NCBI GenBank assembly: GCA_051646105.1
Contig: JBOFCO010000135.1
Coordinates: forward strand, 1-11,595
DNA: 11,595 bases
Direction: 5' to 3'
DNA from: JBOFCO01 sp051646105
GTDB taxonomy: Bacteria; Pseudomonadota; Alphaproteobacteria; Rhodobacterales; Rhodobacteraceae
Shown here: in pieces, positions 5,867 to 10,728 of the stretch
Numbering within the stretch: the first letter of the stretch is position 1
How the letters are laid out: every line of letters begins with the position of its first letter
Translations under genes and position numbers: made by a program
The notes under the pieces: model-generated
Databases searched by the model: none
Told to the model about the DNA's origin: nothing
Seen by the model: the letters and a program-made list of their open reading frames with translations, nothing else

Positions 5867-6649
5867 TCAGGTGTCGACGCGCCCTGTCATCAGAGCATGG
5901 GCCCAGTCCGTCCGGTTGGCGGCACGGGCCAGTTCCGCCATGTCGGACGGATCATAGTCGACCTGCAGCAGGTCGCAGTGCCAGCCGCCCGCCTCCCGTT
6001 CCAGGACCGCATATCGGGCGGCAGGGCTGCCGGTTTCAACAACATGGCGCACCGGCGTGTCATCGGCATAGGCCGGGCAGCCGACGCTACCGGGATTGAC
6101 CACCAGCCTGCCGTCCGGCAGCGCACGGACTTCCGGCACATGCGTATGCCCGCACAGGATCAAAGCGGCTTCGATCCCCGCAAGCCTTTCCGCAACGCCA
6201 CTGTCATCCCGGCGTCGCGCACGGCCGGGTGCGGCTTCCAGCATCAGATAATCATCGTCCCTGAACGCTGTCGCATGGCACAGAAAAACATTCGCCCGCA
6301 GCCATGCCGTTACCGGTTGCGTCGCCAGCCAGCGTCGCACGGTATCGTCGATCTGCGCATCGGCATGGGCATCGGATGCACCCATCGCAGCACACGGCGT
6401 TTCCAGCAGCGCACGGTCGTGGTTGCCGCGAATGCAGACCATTGCCGGGGTCATCATCAGAATATTTGCCGTTTCCGACGCCGCAAGCGGGCCGCTCAGG
6501 TGATCGCCCAGATTGACGATAAGGCCGACATCCCGCGTCGCAATATCCGCCAGAACCGCGCGCAGGGCATCGGCATTGCCATGCACATCGGCAATCACCG
6601 CGATCCGTTCCGGCGGGGGCGGCAGATGTATTGTCGGTAAGGGTTTCAT
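5867..6649 (-). CDS. Calcineurin-like metallophosphoesterase family protein
   Basis: The 260-residue product carries the full two-metal phosphoesterase signature: ADVHGN (Asp21, His23), GDHLSGPL (Asp49), GNHD (75-78), LCHAT (His125) and GHTH (167-170). These bind the dinuclear metal centre that hydrolyses phosphomonoesters or phosphodiesters. The protein resembles the YfcE-like cytoplasmic group; there is no signal peptide or membrane segment. The substrate cannot be read from sequence. Its ATG overlaps the stop codon of the epimerase gene in an ATGA, a typical sign of translational coupling; a GTG two codons earlier (6655) is a possible alternative start. It is followed after 88 bases by the D-amino acid aminotransferase. 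The position between two enzymes of D-amino acid chemistry suggests, without proving, a role in handling a phosphorylated or nucleotide-linked intermediate. Confidence 0.9.
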   Translation of the reverse strand: MKPLPTIHLPPPPERIAVIADVHGNADALRAVLADIATRDVGLIVNLGDHLSGPLAASETANILMMTPAMVCIRGNHDRALLETPCAAMGASDAHADAQIDDTVRRWLATQPVTAWLRANVFLCHATAFRDDDYLMLEAAPGRARRRDDSGVAERLAGIEAALILCGHTHVPEVRALPDGRLVVNPGSVGCPAYADDTPVRHVVETGSPAARYAVLEREAGGWHCDLLQVDYDPSDMAELARAANRTDWAHALMTGRVDT

Positions 6650-7608
6650 CCCCACAACGCCTTTTCGGCCGGAAAAACCGTGCTGCCATCATATCGCAGC
6701 GGGGGATCGCGATCTGCGGCCAGCAGCAGCGGCCCGTCAAGATCGATATGATCCGCCCCCTGCGCTACCAGCATCGCCGGAGCCATCGCCAGTGATGACC
6801 CGACCATGCAGCCGACCATGATCCCGAAACCCTGTGCGTGTGCAAGGTCACGCATGGCCAGCGCCTCTGTCAGCCCGCCGGTCTTGTCCAACTTGATATT
6901 TACCACATCGTATTTTCCCGCCAGCCCGACCAGCGACGCGCGGTCATGGCAGCTTTCATCGGCGCAGACCGGCACGGGCCGGGCGATTTCGGCCAGCATT
7001 CCGTCATCGCCAGCAGGCAGCGGCTGTTCCACCAGAACCACGCCCAGCCGCACCAGATGCGGGGCAAGATCGGCGTAGACCTCGGCCGTCCAGCCTTCGT
7101 TCGCGTCGACGATGATCCTTGACGAGGGCGCGCCCTGCCGCACGGACTCCAGCCTTGGCATGTCGTCTGCGGTGCCCAGCTTGATCTTCAGCACCGGCCG
7201 ATGCGCATGGCGGGTGGCGGCAGCGCGCATGTTCTCTGGGCTGTCCAGTGACAGGGTGAAGGCGGTAATCAGCGGCCCCGGCGCGGCCACACCGGCAAGT
7301 TCCCACACGCGCCTGCCGCCCTGTTTCGCCTGCCAGTCCCACAACGCGCAGTCGACCACATTGCGCGCAGCGCCCGGCGGAAGCAGGTTTTGCACTTGGT
7401 CCCGCGTCACGTCCGGGGGCAGCGCCGCAACCTGCGCCGCCACGCTTTCGGGGGTTTCACCAAAGCGGGCATAGGGCACACATTCGCCGCGTCCCGTTGC
7501 ACCGTCGCGCGTAACCGAAACGGTGATGACCCGCGCCTCGGTCTTGCTCCCGCGCGAGATCGTGAAAGTTTCCGAAAGCGGAAAGCGGTCTTCGGTCAGT
7601 GTGATCAG
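6646..7608 (-). CDS. dgcA: Enolase-superfamily dipeptide epimerase / N-acetyl-D-glutamate racemase-like, non-standard start
   Basis: Epimerases of this group invert the alpha-carbon of Ala-Glu dipeptides or of N-acetyl-glutamate, in murein-peptide recycling or D-glutamate catabolism. Numbered from a CTG start, the 320-residue protein has the N-terminal substrate-loop motif ISRGSKTEA (17-25), catalytic KIKLG (Lys141, Lys143), metal ligands Asp168 (VDANEGW), Glu194 (VEQPL) and Asp217 (CADES), catalytic Lys239 (NIKLDKTGG) and the DLDG motif (Asp289, Asp291) that contacts the substrate amine in Ala-Glu epimerases. The first ordinary start in frame is a GTG at 7479, which would delete the first 43 residues including the ISRG loop; the frame upstream is clearly coding back to about 7608, then meets a TGA at 7627-7629 with no ATG, GTG or TTG between. 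I place the start at CTG 7606-7608 provisionally. Family firm; precise substrate and start unsure. Confidence 0.85.
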   Translation of the reverse strand: MITLTEDRFPLSETFTISRGSKTEARVITVSVTRDGATGRGECVPYARFGETPESVAAQVAALPPDVTRDQVQNLLPPGAARNVVDCALWDWQAKQGGRRVWELAGVAAPGPLITAFTLSLDSPENMRAAATRHAHRPVLKIKLGTADDMPRLESVRQGAPSSRIIVDANEGWTAEVYADLAPHLVRLGVVLVEQPLPAGDDGMLAEIARPVPVCADESCHDRASLVGLAGKYDVVNIKLDKTGGLTEALAMRDLAHAQGFGIMVGCMVGSSLAMAPAMLVAQGADHIDLDGPLLLAADRDPPLRYDGSTVFPAEKALWG

Positions 7609-7660
7609 GATAGCCCCCCGTTTCGCTCAAGGTGCCCGCTCAGCGGCGTCGGGTAAAGTC

Positions 7661-7690
7661 TTGCCGCAATTGCAATGCTGCAACTGCAAA
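7661..7690. promoter_or_regulatory. TTGC repeat cluster in the dgcA/mcl1 divergent gap, possible ScfR/RamB-type operator
   Basis: Read on the minus strand, this stretch holds four TTGC units: TTGCAG TTGCAG, then CA, then TTGCAA TTGCGG. It also contains the inverted repeat TTGCA-GCAT-TGCAA and begins with TTTGCA. It sits just upstream of the likely mcl1 promoter, where an activator would bind. ScfR-family regulators such as PccR, and RamB, recognise TTTGCAAA-like half sites and control acyl-CoA assimilation genes in related bacteria. The match here is partial, so the assignment is inference. Confidence 0.4.
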
Positions 7691-7694
7691 GATT

Positions 7695-7723
7695 TCTTGC
7701 CGACACGCACGCAACAATATAAC
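7695..7723 (+). promoter_or_regulatory. mcl1: Candidate mcl1 promoter with good -10 and weak -35
   Basis: TATAAC (7718-7723) is a good -10. The hexamer 17 bases upstream, TCTTGC (7695-7700), is far from consensus, and TTGCCG at 7697-7702 leaves only 15 bases. A strong -10 with a poor -35 next to the TTGC cluster fits an activator-dependent promoter. Transcription would begin about 36 bases before the ATG. Confidence 0.4.
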
Positions 7724-7736
7724 CGTGACTTGCCCC

Positions 7737-7751
7737 ATGAAGTAACTTCAT
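7737..7751 (+). repeat. Perfect 15-base palindrome in the mcl1 leader
   Basis: ATGAAGT and ACTTCAT are exact inverted copies around one A. The palindrome lies between the predicted transcription start and the Shine-Dalgarno GGAGG (7757-7761). It could be a DNA operator or, as a 6-bp stem with a UAA loop, an mRNA element next to the ribosome site. Confidence 0.45.
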
Positions 7752-7765
7752 TGCCCGGAGGTCCG

Positions 7766-8725
7766 ATGTCCTTTCGCCTGCAACCCCTCGCCCCTGCCCG
7801 TCCGAACCGCTGCCAGTTGTTCGGACCGGGATCGCGCACGCAGTTGTTCGAAAAGATGGCGGCCAGCGCTGCGGATGTCATCAATCTTGATCTGGAGGAT
7901 TCGGTAGCCCCCAGCGACAAGCCACAGGCCCGCGCCAACATCATCCAGGCCAGCCATGACGTGGATTGGGGCAGCAAATACCTGTCCGTGCGGATCAACG
8001 GGCTGGATACCCCGTTCTGGTACCGCGATGTGGTCGACCTGCTAGAACAGGGATCGGAACGCATCGACCAGATCATGATCCCCAAGGTCGGCTGCGCGGC
8101 GGATGTCTATGCCGTTGATGCGCTGGTCACCGCGATCGAGGCCGCAAAGGGACGCAAGAAGCGCATCAGCCTTGAGGTCATCATCGAATCTGCTGCCGGA
8201 ATCGCCCATGTCGAGGAAATCGCGGCATCCAGCCCGCGCCTGCAGGCCATGTCGCTGGGTGCGGCCGATTTCGCCGCCAGCATGGGGATGCAGACCACCG
8301 GCATCGGCGGCACGCAGGAAAATTACTACATGCTGCGCGAAGGGGCGAAACACTGGTCTGATCCCTGGCACTGGGCGCAGGCGGCCATCGTTGCTGCCTG
8401 CCGCACGCATGGTATCCTGCCGGTCGACGGCCCCTTCGGTGATTTTTCCGACGATGACGGCTTCCGCGCGCAGGCGCTGCGTTCTGCCACGCTGGGCATG
8501 GTTGGAAAATGGGCGATCCACCCCAAGCAGGTGGCACTTGCGAATGAGGTCTTCACCCCGTCAGAAGCCGCCGTGGCGGAAGCCCGCGAAATCCTTGCCG
8601 CGATGGAGGCCGCAAAGGCACGGGGCGAAGGGGCGACGGTCTACAAAGGCAGGCTGGTCGATATTGCCAGCATCAAGCAGGCAGAGGTGATCGTGAAGCA
8701 GGCCGAACTGATCGGCGGCAAGTAG
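7766..8725 (+). CDS. mcl1: L-malyl-CoA/beta-methylmalyl-CoA lyase
   Basis: The enzyme reversibly splits L-malyl-CoA into acetyl-CoA and glyoxylate, and beta-methylmalyl-CoA into propionyl-CoA and glyoxylate, in the ethylmalonyl-CoA pathway for acetate and C2 assimilation. The 319-residue protein is very like Rhodobacter sphaeroides Mcl1 from end to end: start MSFRLQPLAPARPNRCQLF, LDLEDSVAP (41-49), Arg76 in SVRINGLDTP, Glu141 in EVIIESAAG, Asp168 in SLGAADFAASMG, then QTTGIGGTQENYYML and the C-terminal lid with GKWAIHPKQ and YKGRLVDI. Arg76, Glu141 and Asp168 are the expected substrate and Mg-binding residues. A longer open frame starts at 7523, but GGAGG precedes the ATG at 7766 by four bases and the alignment begins there. 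The gene stands alone, with dgcA divergent; C2 or propionyl-CoA control is suggested by the upstream TTGC cluster. Confidence 0.97.
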   Translation: MSFRLQPLAPARPNRCQLFGPGSRTQLFEKMAASAADVINLDLEDSVAPSDKPQARANIIQASHDVDWGSKYLSVRINGLDTPFWYRDVVDLLEQGSERIDQIMIPKVGCAADVYAVDALVTAIEAAKGRKKRISLEVIIESAAGIAHVEEIAASSPRLQAMSLGAADFAASMGMQTTGIGGTQENYYMLREGAKHWSDPWHWAQAAIVAACRTHGILPVDGPFGDFSDDDGFRAQALRSATLGMVGKWAIHPKQVALANEVFTPSEAAVAEAREILAAMEAAKARGEGATVYKGRLVDIASIKQAEVIVKQAELIGGK

Positions 8726-8731
8726 TCACTG

Positions 8732-8745
8732 GCCCCGCAAGGGGC
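8732..8745 (+). terminator. Short GC hairpin with a GCAA loop just after mcl1
   Basis: GCCCC and GGGGC pair around a GCAA tetraloop seven bases after the mcl1 stop codon. There is no T-run, so it may be a mRNA-stabilising hairpin or a weak terminator. The strong terminator comes about 160 bases later. Confidence 0.35.
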
Positions 8746-8777
8746 GGAGCAAGTTGGCATCTGGACAACCTGAATCG

Positions 8778-8807
8778 TTGACAGATTGCCGCTGCCGTGG
8801 GCATGGT
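8778..8807 (+). promoter_or_regulatory. Possible promoter inside the mcl1-AraC gap
   Basis: TTGACA (8778-8783) is a perfect -35 hexamer. At 18 bases it is followed by CATGGT (8802-8807), a weak -10. If used, transcription would start near 8814 and end at the terminator 8901-8939, giving an RNA of about 125 bases without a coding gene. Confidence 0.3.
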
Positions 8808-8813
8808 GACGGC

Positions 8814-8939
8814 CTGTTCGCTGCTTTGTGCGGCGGACCGCGAAATATGCCTGCGCCGCGACCAAGGGGAGAGGAGGCCCCTGCGGCATGCCGGGCCGAT
8901 GCACGCCCCGTGGCCCGGCCACGGGGCTGTGCTGTTTTT
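8814..8939 (+). ncRNA. Candidate small RNA (or long mcl1 3' untranslated tail)
   Basis: The stretch between mcl1 and the AraC-type gene carries no convincing reading frame but looks structured. GCGGCG (8830-8835) pairs with CGCCGC (8854-8859). GGGG (8866-8869) pairs with CCCC (8878-8881) around a loop AGAGGAGG. CGGCCTG (8810-8816) can pair with CGGGCCG (8892-8898) and enclose both. The terminator at 8901-8939 then closes the element. A perfect -35 hexamer lies just upstream. The same facts fit a long structured 3' end of the mcl1 message, so a separate RNA is only a possibility. I do not recognise it as a named RNA family. Confidence 0.27.
8901..8939 (+). terminator. Very strong rho-independent terminator
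   Basis: GCACGCCCCGTGGC pairs with GCCACGGGGC plus GTGC, 14 bp with a single bulged T and a CCG loop, and is followed by TGTTTTT. It ends transcription from mcl1 and from anything starting in the 8726-8900 gap. No T-run follows on the minus strand, so it suits the plus strand only. Confidence 0.93.
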
Positions 8940-8965
8940 AGGGTCGGACAGATCGCCCTGACACG

Positions 8966-9802
8966 CTATCCTTTCAGCGGCATATGTATTTCCGTCACAA
9001 GCTCCTCGGGGGCTGCGGTCATCGGCGTGTTCAGGTAAACCTCGAACGGCGGCTGATCCGCAGGTTCTTCGCCTGATTTCTGCAGCCAGCTGCTGTAAAA
9101 CTGATCATAGGCAGCATGCAGCCCGGCATAGGGGCCGGTATAGGTCATCACGGCATGGCGACCGGGATGCAGCGTGATGGTTTCAAGCGGCGTCTCGATG
9201 GGATGGAAACCGGCGATTTCATATCCCGCGTGACTGCGCAGCGCATCGGGGGCGACAGAACTGGGGTCGTCATAAAAGACGCCAACCATCCTGCCGCCGC
9301 CGAACTGGCCGCGCGCACCAAGGATGGCGGAAAGTCTTTCGAATGCCCGGCCAATGTCGATATAGGGACCGGAATGGGGGACAGCGGCAAGCCGGCGGCT
9401 GCCTTCGTCTCGGATCGTTACGGGATGCATGATTGTCACCTTCTGGGGTTGGTTGCGGGGGATGGGGCGCAATTCGCCCCGGTTGCGGAAGGCGGCCGGG
9501 GTCATTCCGAAAAACTCTCCGTATGCACGCACGAAACTGTGCGGGTTCGGATAGCCTATGCTGCGCGCAATCGACGGGATCGGTTCGTCTGACTGCACCA
9601 GCAGGGCACTGGCACGCGCCAGCCTGATCCTGCGCACCGCCTGCGCCGTCGTTTCCCCGATAACCGCCCGGAAAACGCGGTGAAAATGAAAGCGCGACAA
9701 TGCGGCGACATCAGCCAGGGCATCCAGCGACAGATCCCCAGCCGGGTTGTCGTGGATATGCTCCAGAACCCGCAGCAAACGCTTTTCATAGTCATTCAGC
9801 AT
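8966..9802 (-). CDS. AraC-family transcriptional regulator with GyrI-like effector domain
   Basis: The 278-residue protein has the DNA-binding domain first (about residues 5-108): two helix-turn-helix units, LSLDALADVAALSRFHFHRVFR (24-45) and IPSIARSIGYPNPHSFVRAYGEFFGMTPAAFR (75-106), a typical AraC/XylS double motif. A linker leads to a GyrI/SbmC-like domain at about 122-277, with VTIRDEGSRRLAAVPHSGPYIDIG, HPGRHAVMTYTGPYAG and a final EIHMPL. Proteins with this order usually sense small amphipathic or toxic compounds. A longer open frame reaches 9886, but AAAGGA lies seven bases before the ATG at 9802 and the HTH follows directly, so I use 9802. It diverges from the secreted-protein gene at 9963 with 160 bases between; control of that gene is plausible but unproven. 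No terminator is evident at its 3' end. Confidence 0.92.
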   Translation of the reverse strand: MLNDYEKRLLRVLEHIHDNPAGDLSLDALADVAALSRFHFHRVFRAVIGETTAQAVRRIRLARASALLVQSDEPIPSIARSIGYPNPHSFVRAYGEFFGMTPAAFRNRGELRPIPRNQPQKVTIMHPVTIRDEGSRRLAAVPHSGPYIDIGRAFERLSAILGARGQFGGGRMVGVFYDDPSSVAPDALRSHAGYEIAGFHPIETPLETITLHPGRHAVMTYTGPYAGLHAAYDQFYSSWLQKSGEEPADQPPFEVYLNTPMTAAPEELVTEIHMPLKG

Positions 9803-9932
9803 TGGCCCGTCCTTTCTTCCGCTCCCGATGTGGCACGACATCAATGTGCAAATCTTGCTGACCTTCCCGGACAGGTGACGCTGCACATCAGCAATGCCAG
9901 TTGCCTATGTGCTGCCTTCTGTGGCATGGCGC

Positions 9933-9941
9933 TGCAATAAT
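9933..9941 (+). promoter_or_regulatory. Extended -10 promoter candidate for the secreted-protein gene
   Basis: TGC AATAAT forms an extended -10 (TGn plus five of six consensus bases) ending 21 bases before the TTG start. No good -35 is present, as is common for extended -10 promoters or regulated ones. Confidence 0.35.
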
Positions 9942-9962
9942 TCCAGAAATCAAGAGGTTATC

Positions 9963-10649
9963 TTGTTCCGTCTTGCCGTTGCGCTTTGGATCGCCCTTGC
10001 CCTGCCCGCCCTTGCCCAGACGATGGTCCGACCGGCAGAGGCCTATGCCGATTTTCGCGCCCAGCTTGCGGCGGTCGACAAGGATACCGACACGCTGAAA
10101 GCCACAGTTGTCGGGACGAATGATCCAGCGGCGCTGGATGCAATCGGGCCCGAAGGTGCGCCGGAAAGCACTGGTGACCGTTTTTATCTGCGGCTGCATT
10201 CCGTCCGCAAAGCCGCAACAGAAAACAGCCTTTCGCCCCGCGCCAGCGGGTGCGAGCGCTTTGGCAGGGACACGATCGCGGCGATGAGAAAGGTTCCTGG
10301 CCTGCTGGAAGCGATCCAGTGGCCGGAGCTGCCGGCGGAGGCCGCCTTCGCGATCAATTGCAGCGGCGGCTTCGGGCCGGTGACCATGGACCCGCGGGCG
10401 ATGGACGAACTGGCCGCTGCGCTTGTCAGCGATTTCGACGCCCCGCCGGATATTCTGGAACAGGCAAAACCGATGATGCGCGCCGATCCGGCCTGGCCCG
10501 ATGCGGAAATCGTGATGCCAGTCGGGATGTTGGGCGACTATGTCATGATTGAACGGCTGACCATCGGCTTCGTGCTGGTTCCCGATGGGTCGGGCGATGT
10601 TCACATCGTCTTTTCCGGCACGGCAATCTATGCCCCGCCTGCAAGCTGA
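9963..10649 (+). CDS. Secreted (periplasmic) protein of unknown function
   Basis: Reading from TTG gives 228 residues with a clear signal peptide, MFRLAVALWIALALPALA, and a likely cleavage after residue 18 (ALA|Q). AGAGG lies five bases before the TTG and there is no better start: the longer frame from 9894 would put about 20 unrelated residues before the signal peptide. The mature protein is mixed helix and strand, with Cys97 (SGCERF) and Cys133 (INCSGGFG) that may form a disulfide, a Pro-rich middle (DPRAMDEL to DAPPDIL) and a hydrophobic C-terminal part (LTIGFVLVPDGSGDVHIVFSGTAIY). There are no catalytic motifs, lipobox or membrane segments. I do not recognise the family. It is divergent from the AraC-type regulator and 79 bases before accA, which has its own promoter candidate. 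Reading frame and export are well supported; function is open. Confidence 0.75.
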   Translation: MFRLAVALWIALALPALAQTMVRPAEAYADFRAQLAAVDKDTDTLKATVVGTNDPAALDAIGPEGAPESTGDRFYLRLHSVRKAATENSLSPRASGCERFGRDTIAAMRKVPGLLEAIQWPELPAEAAFAINCSGGFGPVTMDPRAMDELAAALVSDFDAPPDILEQAKPMMRADPAWPDAEIVMPVGMLGDYVMIERLTIGFVLVPDGSGDVHIVFSGTAIYAPPAS

Positions 10650-10673
10650 CATGTCGCAGGCATCGCTTGCTTG

Positions 10674-10712
10674 GTTGCATCGCTGGCCGGTCTTGGCCAT
10701 ATAGATTGCAAC
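10674..10712 (+). promoter_or_regulatory. accA: accA promoter candidate within nested inverted repeats
   Basis: TTGCAT (10675-10680) and TATAGA (10700-10705) are 19 bases apart, slightly long for a promoter. The same stretch carries an outer inverted repeat GTTGCA (10674-10679) / TGCAAC (10707-10712) and an inner TGGCC (10684-10688) / GGCCA (10695-10699). The arms overlap both promoter hexamers, so a regulator bound there could block transcription. Confidence 0.35.
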
Positions 10713-10728
10713 GCCAAGGGAGTGCCCG

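Noticed and set aside
5897..6640. 247-residue plus-strand open frame opposite the metallophosphoesterase gene
   Set aside because: All phosphoesterase motifs are on the minus strand; the plus frame is a compositional shadow.
6646..7479. GTG at 7479 as the start of the dgcA-like gene
   Set aside because: The upstream frame encodes the family's N-terminal segment with the ISRG loop, so this start would remove an essential part of the enzyme.
8866..8881. Minus-strand hairpin with a CCTCCTCT loop, resembling the CCUCCUCCC-loop small RNAs of alphaproteobacteria
   Set aside because: There is no terminator with a T-run on that strand and only one such loop, whereas those RNAs have a conserved pair of loops and a different gene neighbourhood.
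8814..8939. 6S RNA, because CCAAGGGG and CCTGCGGC occur in the order seen near the 3' end of 6S RNA, with GTTCGC upstream
   Set aside because: The span between those marks is about half that of a 6S RNA and the long central hairpin with its open bubble cannot be drawn; the match rests on short words only.
9888..10700. 270-residue minus-strand open frame opposite the secreted-protein gene
   Set aside because: The plus strand has a signal peptide, Shine-Dalgarno and normal composition, while the minus frame is Arg/His-rich without any motif.
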